The translations under genes were made by a program, and so were the position numbers. The notes beneath the pieces are model-generated. The model saw only the letters and a list, made by a program, of their open reading frames with translations. It was not told the origin of the DNA and ran no database searches. Positions 24,483-32,923 of a DNA stretch of 64,000 nt are shown here, in pieces. Position 1 is the first letter of the stretch, and the number at the start of each line of letters is the position of its first letter. Where the stretch lies: positions 434,001-498,000 of the forward strand of contig CAVQGM010000001.1 in the NCBI GenBank assembly GCA_963712065.1. The letters run 5' to 3'. Source of the DNA: CAVQGM01 sp963712065. GTDB taxonomy: Bacteria; Actinomycetota; Acidimicrobiia; Acidimicrobiales; Acidimicrobilacustridaceae.

Positions 24483-25283
24483 TCAGCGCCGATGGGCCTC
24501 CAGCGCCTCGATCGGGCCAGGGGGCCCCGACCGGGTGAACCACTCGTAGCCGTAGGTCGCGGCGAACACGTCGTCGGCGAGCTGCAGCGACGGCGAGACC
24601 TCGGGCAGCTGGCTGGCGTGGGCGGCCATGGCGGCGCGCTTGGCGCCGATGGCACCGCGCACGTCGACGGTGGCGTCGACGAGCACGGTCGGGAGTCCCG
24701 GGCGGGCGACCGTGCCCCCGCCCGACCGCCCGAGCGCGGGGAAGACATCGCCCACGGCGTCGCGAAGGGCGACGGCGGCCTCCGCCACCAGGTGGGTCTC
24801 CACGAAGTGGAGGTACTCGTGGTCGACGGTGACCTCGTAGCGCACGGGGACGGCCGCCCGCTCCCCGGCCTCGTGGGCGACGAGGTGGGTGGCCACGTGG
24901 TCGGGGTGGCCGTACACGCCGGCGGCGTCGTAGGTGACCACCGCGGCGGCCCCGTCGAGCAACGGCGCGAGCCGCTCGGCCGCCTCGTGCACCGACGCGG
25001 CGGCGAAGGCGTCGTGGGCGGCCATGCCGGTCAGACCCGAATCGGTGTAGCCGAGGAACTCGACCCGCTCGACGCCCAGCAACGCCGCCGCCCGCCGCGT
25101 CTCGGCCTCCCTCACGTCGGCGAGGTGCACGTCACCGCCGGGATGGGTGCCGCCCTCGCCCCGGGTGGCCACCACCAGCACGACCTGGTGGCCGGCGTCG
25201 GCCAGCAACCGCATGGTGCCGCCGGTGAAGATGGCCTCGTCATCGGGGTGGGCGTGCACGAACACCACGCTGCTGGCGGACAT
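24483..25283 (-). CDS. PIG-L family deacetylase (MshB/Mca-like)
   Basis: 266 aa from ATG 25283; the longer frame adds a Pro/Arg-rich leader without homology-like character. Zinc site AHPDDEAIFTGGT (His12, Asp15) and the second ligand region YGHPDHVATHL are those of LmbE/PIG-L deacetylases. VLVVATRGEGGTHPG and the FLGYTDSGLTG segment resemble the mycothiol enzymes MshB and Mca, which remove an acetyl or cleave an amide of a GlcNAc-inositol conjugate. Assignment to either is not possible from sequence alone. Probably co-transcribed with the pentapeptide gene. Confidence 0.87.
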   Translation of the reverse strand: MSASSVVFVHAHPDDEAIFTGGTMRLLADAGHQVVLVVATRGEGGTHPGGDVHLADVREAETRRAAALLGVERVEFLGYTDSGLTGMAAHDAFAAASVHEAAERLAPLLDGAAAVVTYDAAGVYGHPDHVATHLVAHEAGERAAVPVRYEVTVDHEYLHFVETHLVAEAAVALRDAVGDVFPALGRSGGGTVARPGLPTVLVDATVDVRGAIGAKRAAMAAHASQLPEVSPSLQLADDVFAATYGYEWFTRSGPPGPIEALEAHRR

Positions 25284-25400
25284 CGTGGGCAATGGTGCCC
25301 GACCAGGGCCGGGGCGGCGAACGTGCCGGTGTGGGCAGCTCGGCGGGGACCGTCCGGATCGTGCGGACGGCACTTCGGCTCGTTCAGCCTGTCGTGACCG

Positions 25401-25865
25401 TCAAGTGACCGGCCAGGTGATCCTCGTCTGCCAGTTCGCTGGATCGGGCTCGACCTGGGGGTCGGACAGGTAGCTCTCCCACATCCCCACTGCTGGCACG
25501 AGGCCCCGTTCGGTCATCCATGACTGAAGGGCCTCGTAGGTCGTCTCCATCGTCTCGTACGGACCGACGTGCATCACCTGTACCGCCCGACCGCCGGGCA
25601 AGACGAAGCGGTGGGCGCTGCCATGGACGTCGGCCGGGGCTGCCACCGGGAAGCCAGCCTCCACCACGACGGTCTCGGTCGGCATCTCGGGATAGAAGCC
25701 GAACGCCGGACCGACGATGTCAGCACCAGAGGCGCTCGCTGCCTCGGCCGCTTCGTGGAACGCTCGCTGGAAGAACTCCGGAAGGTCGGCGATCGCAACA
25801 TCGCCCCGTACGGCGATCGCCTCCTGGGGTTGGAGCTCGATGATCTCCGGGGACCGCGCAGCCAT
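25401..25865 (-). CDS. GyrI-like effector-binding domain protein
   Basis: 154 aa, a single GyrI-like/AraC effector-binding domain (PF06445): IIELQPQEAIAVRGDVAIADLPEFF, then FGFYPEMPTETVVVEAGFPV, then AVQVMHVGPYETMETTYEALQSWM and WESYLSDP near the C-terminus. Such stand-alone domains bind small hydrophobic molecules. By eye the gene has somewhat lower GC and less biased third positions than its neighbours, which may mark later acquisition. No operon partners: 117 nt from the next gene downstream and 115 nt from the one upstream. Confidence 0.85.
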   Translation of the reverse strand: MAARSPEIIELQPQEAIAVRGDVAIADLPEFFQRAFHEAAEAASASGADIVGPAFGFYPEMPTETVVVEAGFPVAAPADVHGSAHRFVLPGGRAVQVMHVGPYETMETTYEALQSWMTERGLVPAVGMWESYLSDPQVEPDPANWQTRITWPVT

Positions 25866-25980
25866 GGGATGAAGCTATCCGCCTTCGTGGTGCCAGCAGA
25901 GTCGAAGGTCCCGACACCCCCGAGCCCGCCCGATCGAGCCCATGCCCGCAACTCGACCCGGATCGTCCCTGAACGCCGGG

Positions 25981-26847
25981 TCAGCCGGCTGATGGCCTGG
26001 GCCGGGGCCCGACCGAGCCCTCGGCCAAGCGGGCCGAGAGCTCGAACCATGCCTCGAGGGACGGCGTGCCGCCGACCAGGTCGACGTACAGCTCGGCGTC
26101 GGGGCCGACCAGGTGGTGCAGGGGGGCGGCCGGGTCGTCGGCGATCTCGACGATGCGGGCGGCCACGTCGGCCGGGTCACCGGGTGGCACCCCGCCGTGG
26201 TGGAGGTAGTGCGCCGTCATCCACGCCTGGTCGGCGGCGTAGGGATCGTCGTCGTCGACCTCGCCCCAACCGCCGTTGTCGAACACGTCGGTGGCGTACG
26301 TGCCCGGCTCCACCAGGGCGAGGCGCACGCCGAACGGCTCGAGCTCCATCACCATCGCTTCGGTGAGGGCGGCCAGCGCCTGCTTGCTCGCGCCGTAGAA
26401 GCCGTTGTAGGCCGAGCCCGGGACGCGGGCGGCGGTGGAGGTGACGTTCACGATGACGCCGCTCCCCCGCTTCCGCATGGCCGGCAGGACCGACCGCATG
26501 GTGCGCACCGGACCCCACAGGTTGGTCTCCACGAGGGTGCGGGCTCGATCCAGGTCGATGGTCTCGACCGGGCCGGTGAAGGCCACGCCGGCGTTGTTCA
26601 CGAGGACGTCGACCGGGCCGTGGCGTGCTTCGACGTCGTCGACGGCCGCGGTCACCGAGTCGTCGTCGGTCACGTCGAGGGCGACGACGTCGACCTCGAG
26701 CCCGTCGGCGGCGGCCCGCTCCTGCAGCGGCCGGGCCCTGGCCAGGTTCCGCATCGTCGCCACGACCCGGTCGCCGTGGCGGGCGAAGGCCAGCGCCGTC
26801 TCCAACCCGATGCCGCTGCTGCACCCGGTGACGAGGACGACGGCCAC
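25981..26847 (-). CDS. SDR family oxidoreductase
   Basis: 288 aa. Cofactor loop TGCSSGIG (residues 7-14), NNAG in VDVLVNNAGVAFTG, active-site Ser in NVTSTAARVPGS and catalytic YGASK. The longer C-terminal region with DPADVAARIVEIADDP is typical of the 17-beta-HSD type 1-like SDR group that acts on steroids, retinoids or other lipids. It starts 4 nt after the upstream SDR's stop, indicating coupling in one transcript. Confidence 0.91.
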   Translation of the reverse strand: MAVVLVTGCSSGIGLETALAFARHGDRVVATMRNLARARPLQERAAADGLEVDVVALDVTDDDSVTAAVDDVEARHGPVDVLVNNAGVAFTGPVETIDLDRARTLVETNLWGPVRTMRSVLPAMRKRGSGVIVNVTSTAARVPGSAYNGFYGASKQALAALTEAMVMELEPFGVRLALVEPGTYATDVFDNGGWGEVDDDDPYAADQAWMTAHYLHHGGVPPGDPADVAARIVEIADDPAAPLHHLVGPDAELYVDLVGGTPSLEAWFELSARLAEGSVGPRPRPSAG

Positions 26848-26851
26848 GACC

Positions 26852-27763
26852 TCAGCCGGCGCCGTACACCGGCGCCGGGGCCGGCGCCTCCCGCAGCAGG
26901 TCGGCGACGACCGCCCCGACCTCGGACGGCTCCCAGCGGGCGCCCTTGTCGAACTCGGGGCCGTGCTGCCAGCCGTCGGCCACGCTGATCCTGCCGCCCT
27001 CGACCTCGAACACCCGACCGGTGACGTCCCGGCTCTCGGGGCTCCCCAGCCACACGACCAGCGGGGACACGTTGTCGGGAGCCATGGCGTCGAACTCGCC
27101 CTCCCCGGGCGCGGCCATGGTCTGGGCGAAGACCTCCTCGGTCATGCGGGTGCGGGCGGCCGGGGCGATGGCGTTGACGGTCACGCCGTAGCGCGCCCAC
27201 TCGGCCGCCTCGACGAGGGTGAGCCCGGCGATGCCGGCCTTGGCCGCGGAGTAGTTGCCCTGGCCGACGCTGCCCATCAACCCGGCACCCGAGCTGGTGT
27301 TGATGACCCGGGCGTCGACCGGCTCACCGGCCTTGGTGCGGTCCCGCCAGTGGGCGACGGCGAACCGCGTCGGGGCGAAGTGGCCCTTGAGGTGGACCCG
27401 GATGACGGCGTCCCACTCCTCCTCGGACGTGTTGGCCAGCATGCGGTCCCGCAGGAAGCCGGCGTTGTTGACGACCACGTCGAGCCGGCCGAACGCCTCG
27501 ACGGCCTGGGCCACCATGGCCTCGGCCTGGCCCCAGTCGGCCACGTCGGCCCCGTTGGCCACCGCCTCACCCCCCCGGCTGCGGATCTCGTCGACCACGT
27601 CACCGGCCGGCCCGGTCGACCCGCCGGTGCCGTCGATCTCGGCCCCGAGGTCGTTCACCACGACCTTGGCCCCCTCGGCGGCGAAGGCCAGGGCGTGGGC
27701 GCGCCCGAGCCCCCGTCCCGCGCCGGTCACGATCACGACCCGTCCGTCACAGATGCCAGCCAT
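26852..27763 (-). CDS. SDR family oxidoreductase, Rv3548c-like
   Basis: 303 aa from ATG 27763 (MAGICDGRVVIVTGAGRGLG). Cofactor loop TGAGRGLGRAHALAFA followed by VVNDLG, NNAGFLRDRMLANTSEEEWDAVIRVHLKGHF, INTSSGAG and catalytic YSAAK. These blocks, notably the NDLG and RDRMLAN segments, are those of multifunctional-enzyme-2 type 3-hydroxyacyl-CoA dehydrogenases, and closely resemble my recollection of M. tuberculosis Rv3548c in the HIP steroid-ring gene set. A CTGACG-type palindrome lies 22-36 nt upstream of the start. Confidence 0.9.
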   Translation of the reverse strand: MAGICDGRVVIVTGAGRGLGRAHALAFAAEGAKVVVNDLGAEIDGTGGSTGPAGDVVDEIRSRGGEAVANGADVADWGQAEAMVAQAVEAFGRLDVVVNNAGFLRDRMLANTSEEEWDAVIRVHLKGHFAPTRFAVAHWRDRTKAGEPVDARVINTSSGAGLMGSVGQGNYSAAKAGIAGLTLVEAAEWARYGVTVNAIAPAARTRMTEEVFAQTMAAPGEGEFDAMAPDNVSPLVVWLGSPESRDVTGRVFEVEGGRISVADGWQHGPEFDKGARWEPSEVGAVVADLLREAPAPAPVYGAG

Positions 27764-27784
27764 GGCTCGATCCTGTCGCGGGAC

Positions 27785-27799
27785 CTGACGGGCCGTCAC
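27785..27799. promoter_or_regulatory. CTGACG-N3-CGTCAG type operator, site 2
   Basis: CTGACG-GGC-CGTCAC, one outer mismatch from the consensus. It lies in the 70-nt divergent region between the Rv3548c-like SDR (27763) and the LLM gene (27834). Confidence 0.55.
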
Positions 27800-27833
27800 A
27801 TCCGCCCGGCCGGTCCGCCTAGGCTCGCCGCCG

Positions 27834-28673
27834 ATGCGCTTCGGGGTCACCATGTTCGCCACCGACCGCTCGATGGACGTGGTCGAGCTCGCTCGCGAGG
27901 CCGAGGCCCGCGACTTCCACTCGCTGTACCTCCCCGAGCACACCCACATCCCGGTGAGCCGACGCACCCCGCCGCCCACCGGCGATGCCGAGCTGCCCGA
28001 GGAGTACCGCCGCACCCTCGACCCGTTCGTCGCCCTGGCGGCGGCCGCCTCGGTGACCGAGCGGATCGTGCTCGGCACCGGCATCGCCCTCCCCGCCCAG
28101 CGCGACCCCATCGTCACCGCCAAGGCCGTCGCCACCCTCGACCTGCTGTCACGGGGCCGCGTGGTCGTCGGTGTCGGCTTCGGCTGGAACGAGGACGAGC
28201 TCGAGGACCACGGGGTGTCGATGAAGGACCGGCGCGCCGTCGTGCGGGAGCGGATGCTGGCCATGCGGTCGCTGTGGACCGACGACGAGGCCTCGTTCGA
28301 CGGGGAGTTCGTGCACCTGCCGCCTACGTGGTCGTGGCCCAAGCCGGTGCAGGAGCCGCACCCGCCGATCCTGATCGGTGGCGGCGCCGGGCCCAAGCTG
28401 TTCGCCCAGGTCGCCGAGTACGCCGACGGCTGGATCCCGATCGGCGGCGCCGGGCTGAGCCGGTCGATCCCCGAGCTGCGGCGAGTGGTCGAGGAGGCGG
28501 GCCGCGACCCGTCGACGCTCGAGATCGTCCCGTTCGGCTCGATCCCCGACCCCGGCAAGCTCGAGCACTTCGCCTCGATCGGCGTCACCGAGTGCGTCTT
28601 CCGCCTCCCGTCGGCCCCGCGCGACGACGTGCTGCGGGTCCTCGACGAGCAGACCTCGTTCGTCGGCGCCTGA
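27834..28673 (+). CDS. LLM class F420-dependent oxidoreductase
   Basis: 279 aa, TIGR03619-type luciferase-like enzyme: MRFGVTMFATD, LYLPEHTHIPVSRRTPPPTGD, RIVLGTGIALPAQRDPIVTAKAVATLDLLSRGR, VVGVGFGWNEDELEDHGV and HPPILIGGGAGPKLFAQVAEYADGWIPIG. The predicted cofactor is F420. It is divergent from an Rv3548c-like SDR with a shared palindromic operator, and 16 nt upstream of the phosphotransferase gene, with which it may be co-transcribed. Confidence 0.9.
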   Translation: MRFGVTMFATDRSMDVVELAREAEARDFHSLYLPEHTHIPVSRRTPPPTGDAELPEEYRRTLDPFVALAAAASVTERIVLGTGIALPAQRDPIVTAKAVATLDLLSRGRVVVGVGFGWNEDELEDHGVSMKDRRAVVRERMLAMRSLWTDDEASFDGEFVHLPPTWSWPKPVQEPHPPILIGGGAGPKLFAQVAEYADGWIPIGGAGLSRSIPELRRVVEEAGRDPSTLEIVPFGSIPDPGKLEHFASIGVTECVFRLPSAPRDDVLRVLDEQTSFVGA

Positions 28674-28689
28674 ACCGGTCAGCCGGCTG

Positions 28690-29583
28690 ATGGCCCGCAA
28701 GCGCCGTCCCCGCCCACCGTTGCCCGACTCGTTGTCGTGGATGCTCGACGACGTCGAGGCGTCGGTGTGGCTCGACGAGCTCTCGGGCCTGCTCGACCGT
28801 TGCGCGCGACGGTGGCGGCTCGAGCTGGGTGACCCGTACGAGGGGTCCCACGTCTCGCTGGTCGTGCCGGCGACCACGGCTCGGGGTGTCGACGTCGTGC
28901 TGAAGCTGCAGTACCCCCACCCCGAGAGCGAGCACGAGGCCGGGGCGCTCCGGCGGTGGGACGGGGACGGCGCGGTGCGGCTGCTCGACGAGGAGCCCGG
29001 TTGGCACGCCCTGCTGCTGGAGCGGTGCACGCCCGGGACGCACCTCGTGACGCTCGGCGGTGAGGCGGCGGTCGACGTGCTGGTGGGGTTGCTGCCCCGG
29101 CTGTGGATGCCGGTCGACGAGCCGTTCCGTCGGCTGGCCGACGAGGCGCGCCTGTGGGCCCGGGCCCTGCCGGCACGGTGGGCCCGGGCCGGGCGCCCGT
29201 TCGAGGAGGAGCTGGTCGCCGCCGGGGTCGCCGTGCTCGGCGAGCTGTTCGAGGGCGCCGACGGCGAGCGGGTGCTGCTCCACCAGGACCTCCACGCCGA
29301 CAACGTGCTGGCCGCCGAGCGGGAGCCGTGGCTCGTGATCGACCCCAAGCCGCTCGTCGGGGAGCAGGCGTTCTCGGTGGCCCCGATCGTGCGGGCCGCC
29401 GAGCTCGGCCACACGCGCGAGGCCGTCGTCGGCCGGTTGGACCGGCTCTGCTCCGAGCTGGCGCTCGACCGGGAGCGGGCCCGGGGATGGGCGTTCGCCC
29501 AAACCCTGGCCTGGGCCTTCGACGGTGACCGGGCGCTCGCCCGCCACGTGCAGACCGCCCGGTGGCTGCACGAGTCGGCCTGA
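28690..29583 (+). CDS. Aminoglycoside/hydroxyurea-type phosphotransferase (APH(6) family-like)
   Basis: 297 aa. The kinase-like catalytic loop is LLHQDLHADNVLAA (HxDxxxxN) and the metal-binding Asp is in VIDPKPLVGEQAFSVAP, whose GEQAFSVAP wording is typical of the streptomycin 6-kinase/hydroxyurea kinase family (PF04655). The ATP-lobe lysine is VVLKLQYPHPESEHEAGAL. Family members phosphorylate streptomycin or hydroxyurea, but chromosomal homologues often have unknown substrates, so no resistance claim is made. It follows an LLM gene by 16 nt. Confidence 0.85.
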   Translation: MARKRRPRPPLPDSLSWMLDDVEASVWLDELSGLLDRCARRWRLELGDPYEGSHVSLVVPATTARGVDVVLKLQYPHPESEHEAGALRRWDGDGAVRLLDEEPGWHALLLERCTPGTHLVTLGGEAAVDVLVGLLPRLWMPVDEPFRRLADEARLWARALPARWARAGRPFEEELVAAGVAVLGELFEGADGERVLLHQDLHADNVLAAEREPWLVIDPKPLVGEQAFSVAPIVRAAELGHTREAVVGRLDRLCSELALDRERARGWAFAQTLAWAFDGDRALARHVQTARWLHESA

Positions 29584-29607
29584 CGGCAACGAGGTCCGCT
29601 CACGGAT

Positions 29608-29651
29608 CGTCGTTGCGTTCGTCGTTGCGTTCGTCGTTGCGTTCGTCGTTG
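29608..29651. repeat. 12-nt tandem repeat, three copies plus partial
   Basis: CGTCGTTGCGTT repeats three times and continues with CGTCGTTG. It is intergenic, ending 6 nt before the SOS box of the DUF222-HNH gene. Confidence 0.9.
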
Positions 29652-29656
29652 ACAGA

Positions 29657-29672
29657 GCGAACTGGTGTTCGC
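29657..29672. promoter_or_regulatory. SOS (LexA) box
   Basis: GCGAAC-TGGT-GTTCGC has perfect 6-nt arms and fits the actinobacterial LexA site CGAAC-N4-GTTCG. It lies 14-29 nt upstream of the DUF222-HNH start. Mycobacterial 13E12-type DUF222-HNH genes are known to be DNA-damage inducible through such boxes. Confidence 0.75.
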
Positions 29673-29685
29673 TACGATGGTCGGC

Positions 29686-30924
29686 ATGGAGTTGGGGACC
29701 CTCCGAGACGGCTTGCAGGCCGCGGTGGCCGGGTTCGAGCCGGGGTGCCTGACCGGGGCCCAGGCGGTCGAGGCGGTCGAGAGCTGTTCGCCGAGATGAA
29801 GCGGCTGGCCGAGACCGGGCAGGCCTTGGCCGCTCGCCGGGTGGAGGAGGCCAACGCCTGGCAGGCGTCGGGCTCTCGGTCGGTGCGGGAGTTCCTGGCC
29901 ACCAGGACCGGGGAGTCACCGGGCGGTGTCGGCAAGCTGGTCGACACCGCCCGCAAGCTCGAGTCGCTGGGTCCGACGGGTGACGCGGTGCGCGCCGGTG
30001 CGGTGTCGATCGACCAGGCGGCGGCGATCGCCCGGGCGGCCGAGGTCGACCCGGCGTCGCGAGCGCGACCTGTTGGCGACACGGCGAAGCGGGCCGATCT
30101 CGGGCAGCTCAAGAAGGCCGCGGCCGAGGCGAGGGCGGCCGGGGACCCCGACGAGCAGCGCCGCTACGCCCGGCAACGCCACGACCGGGAGCTGAGGACC
30201 TTCGTCGACGACGAGGGCATGGGCAACGTCCACTGGCGCACCACCCTCGACGAATACAGCGAGTTCCTGTCCCTTGCACCAACGCCACCGCGAGCACGCC
30301 TTCAAGGAGGCGTACCGGGCCGGGCGACGCGACCCCGACCGGCACCTGGCTTCGGACGCCATGGTGCGCCTCATCCGGGCGTCATCGGGTGGTGACGGAT
30401 CCACACCGGTCCGAGAGCCGCGGGTGTACATCCACGTCACCGACACCGCCGTCCTCCGCGGCCGCACCCAACCGGGTGAGACCTGCGAGATCGCCGGCAT
30501 CGGCCCCGTCCCCGTCCCCGTCGCCCGCCAGATGTGGGGCACCAACCCGTTCGTGTCGCTCGTCGAGACCGACGGCACCGACGTCCACCGCGTCGTCCGC
30601 CTCGGCCGCCGCCGGCCCCCCGAGATCGACGACGCCCTCCTCGTCCGCGACCGCTGCTGTGTCGTGCCCGGCTGTGCCAGCACCCGCCGGCTCGAGGTCC
30701 ACCACACCGTCCCGTTCGCCGACACCGGCCGCACCACGTTGGACGAGCTGGCCACCGTGTGCGCCCACCACCACCACCTCATCACCCACCGCGGCCACGA
30801 CCTGCGCGGCGGCCCCGGATCCTGGACCTGGCACCCACCCCCCGAGCATCGATCAACGAGCGACCCACGCGCCGGCCCCGACCCACCCGACCCACCGGGC
30901 CAGCTCGGGTTCGAGGCCGCCTGA
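29686..30924 (+). pseudogene. DUF222/HNH endonuclease domain protein (13E12 family), two frameshifts
   Basis: Starts at ATG 29686 (MELGTLRDGLQAAVAGFEPG), the usual DUF222 opening. The frame breaks near 29780 (a lost base or two extra bases), continues in another frame through the DUF222 core (ELFAEMKRLAETGQALAARR to WRTTLDEYSEF), and shifts back at the C-run 30271-30273, where an extra C is the simplest cause. The last part ends in an HNH nuclease motif: CCVVPGCAS, LEVHHTVPFADTGRTT and CAHHHHLITHRG. Net change is zero, so the product would be about 412 aa if both indels are sequencing errors. If real, the gene is dead. Confidence 0.82.
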
Positions 30925-30948
30925 CGCCGTTTCGAGGCGAGGCGTCAG
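30921..30948. terminator. Hairpin between convergent genes
   Basis: CTGACGCC and GGCGTCAG arms, perfect over 8 nt, with a 12-nt loop. It overlaps the 3-prime ends of the HNH gene and the convergent methyltransferase gene. No U-tract. Confidence 0.4.
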
Positions 30949-31721
30949 CCCGGCGCACTGCCGAGGGCGAGGAAGCCGGCGTCGTCGCCCACGGTGGTGA
31001 CGCCGACCAGACCCACCGCGGTGAGCTCGGCCTCGAGCTGGGCGCGGGTCCACCACAACAGCCGATGACGGCGGACGAAGGTGGTGACGAGGGTGCCGTC
31101 GGCGGCCCAGACCTCGTGGCGGTTGAGCACGTGCTGGAGCTGGCTCTCGTGATCGAGTTTCACGGCCTCGTGCACCATGAAGGTGACGCCGTCGGATTCG
31201 CGGGTGGCGCTCCGGCGCACCCGCCACGTCCAATCCGCCTCCGGGTCGGGCGCCGGGACGCCGGCCGCGACGATCAACCTCCCGCCGGGCTGGAGGTGGC
31301 TGACCCAGGCCACCAGCGCCGCCCGCGCCAGCCCGGCGTCGTCGATGAGCACGAACGAGCCCGCCGGGTTGTAGATGGTGGCGTACCGCCTGCGCAGCGA
31401 CAGCGTCACCCAGTCGGCGAGGTGGGTGGTGACGGCGACCCCCCGGGCCTCGGCGTTGGTCCGGCAGATCGCCAGCATGTCGGCGGACGAGTCGACACCT
31501 TCGACCTCGAGGCCGTCGGCGACGTACCCGATCAGCAGCCGGCCGTTGCCGCAGCCGAGCTCGAGCGCGGGGCCGCGACCCTCCCGGATCGCCTGCTCGT
31601 ACCAGGGAGGGTCCTCGTAGCGGCCGCCCACCGGCAGCCACACGTCGTAGGCCTCGGCCACCAATCCGTCGTAGGGCTGGTTGACCGGGATGGCGTCGCG
31701 GATGCGGTCGTCGAGGTCCAC
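30945..31721 (-). CDS. Class I SAM-dependent methyltransferase
   Basis: 258 aa. Motif I is ALELGCGNGRLLIGYVADG (about 51-69), followed by VEGVDSSADML with the acidic residue that binds the ribose of SAM and by TTHLADWVTLSL. The later IYNPAGSFVLIDD and LQPGGRLIVAAG blocks complete the Rossmann domain. The C-terminal half has a beta-rich insertion with WTWRVRRSATRESDG. The substrate is unknown. It is convergent with the DUF222-HNH gene and 50 nt downstream of the fadA6-like gene. Confidence 0.88.
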   Translation of the reverse strand: MDLDDRIRDAIPVNQPYDGLVAEAYDVWLPVGGRYEDPPWYEQAIREGRGPALELGCGNGRLLIGYVADGLEVEGVDSSADMLAICRTNAEARGVAVTTHLADWVTLSLRRRYATIYNPAGSFVLIDDAGLARAALVAWVSHLQPGGRLIVAAGVPAPDPEADWTWRVRRSATRESDGVTFMVHEAVKLDHESQLQHVLNRHEVWAADGTLVTTFVRRHRLLWWTRAQLEAELTAVGLVGVTTVGDDAGFLALGSAPG

Positions 31722-31771
31722 CGCCGGTCAGCCTCGCACCGACGGGAGACCCGCCGCTCGCCGGATTCCGC

Positions 31772-32923
31772 CTACAGCCGCTCGATGATGGTGACGTTGG
31801 CCTGGCCGCCGCCCTCGCACATGGTCTGCATGCCGTAGCGGCCGCCGGTGCGCTCGAGCTCGGCGAGGAGCGTGGTCATGAGCCGGGCACCGGTCGCGCC
31901 GAGGGGATGGCCGAGGGCGATGGCCCCGCCGTTGACGTTGACCTTGTCGAGGTCGGCGCCCGTCTCCTTGGCCCAGGCCAGCACCACCGAGGCGAAGGCC
32001 TCGTTGATCTCGATGAGGTCGATGTCGTCGTAGGACATCCCCGTCTTCTCGAAGGCGTAGGCCGTGGCCGGGATGGGAGCGGTGAGCATCCACACCGGGT
32101 CGTCACCGCGCACCGAGAGGTGGTGGATGCGAGCCCGCGGGGTGAGGCCGTGGTCGGCCACGGCCTGCTCGGAGGCGATCAGCAACGCAGCCGAGGCATC
32201 GGAGATCTGGCTGGCCACCGCGGCGGTGACCCGGCCCCCCTCCAGGAGCACCGGGAGGCTCTGCATCTTGGCGATGTCGGGCTCACGGCGAGGCCCCTCG
32301 TCGACCGACACTCCGTCGAGGGGGACGATCTGGGTCTCGAACCGACCCTCGTCGATCGCCTGCACCGCCCGGCGGTGGCTCTCGAGGGCGAACGCCTCCA
32401 TGTCCTCCCGGGACACGTCCCAACGCTCGGCGATCATGTCGGCCGAACGGAACTGGCTGATCTCCTGGGTGCCGTAGCGCTCGACCCAGCCCTTCGACCC
32501 CGAGAACGGGTCGGTGAACCCGAACTTCTCGCCGACGAGCATGGCCGACGAGATCGGGATCTGGCTCATGTTCTGCACGCCGCCGGCGACGACCAGGTCG
32601 GAGGTGCCCGACAGCACGGCCTGGGCGGCGAAGTGGACGGCCTGCTGCGACGAACCGCACTGACGGTCGACGGTCGTGCCCGGCACCTCCTCGGGGAGCC
32701 CGGCGGCCAGCCAGCAGGTGCGGGCGATGTCGCCGGCCTGCGGCCCGATGGTGTCGACGCAGCCGAACACCACGTCCTCGACGGCGGCCGGGTCGACGCC
32801 GGTGCGATCGATCAGGGCCTTGATGCTGTGGGCGCCGAGGTCGGCCGGGTGCACGTGCGACAGCCCACCTCCCCGACGACCGACGGGTGTGCGGACGGCG
32901 TCGACGATGTAGGCCTCAGCCAC
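31772..32923 (-). CDS. fadA6: Thiolase, FadA6-like (steroid ring C/D degradation)
   Basis: 383 aa from GTG 32923, with GAGGAGGAA just upstream. Catalytic Cys89 lies in VDRQCGSSQQ, His in AIALGHPLGATGARL and the second Cys in MCEGGGQANV. Long blocks (GGVQNMSQIPISSAM, GTQEISQFRSADMIAERW, VWMLTAPIPATAYAF) match what I know of mycobacterial FadA6 (Rv3556c), the thiolase near the end of HIP degradation. The start overlaps the stop of the upstream acyl-CoA dehydrogenase by 8 nt, so it is coupled to that pair. Confidence 0.9.
   Translation of the reverse strand: MAEAYIVDAVRTPVGRRGGGLSHVHPADLGAHSIKALIDRTGVDPAAVEDVVFGCVDTIGPQAGDIARTCWLAAGLPEEVPGTTVDRQCGSSQQAVHFAAQAVLSGTSDLVVAGGVQNMSQIPISSAMLVGEKFGFTDPFSGSKGWVERYGTQEISQFRSADMIAERWDVSREDMEAFALESHRRAVQAIDEGRFETQIVPLDGVSVDEGPRREPDIAKMQSLPVLLEGGRVTAAVASQISDASAALLIASEQAVADHGLTPRARIHHLSVRGDDPVWMLTAPIPATAYAFEKTGMSYDDIDLIEINEAFASVVLAWAKETGADLDKVNVNGGAIALGHPLGATGARLMTTLLAELERTGGRYGMQTMCEGGGQANVTIIERL

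Noticed and set aside
28690..29583. Calling the kinase an antibiotic resistance gene
   Set aside because: The family is right but chromosomal homologues with unknown substrates are common and nothing else nearby indicates resistance.
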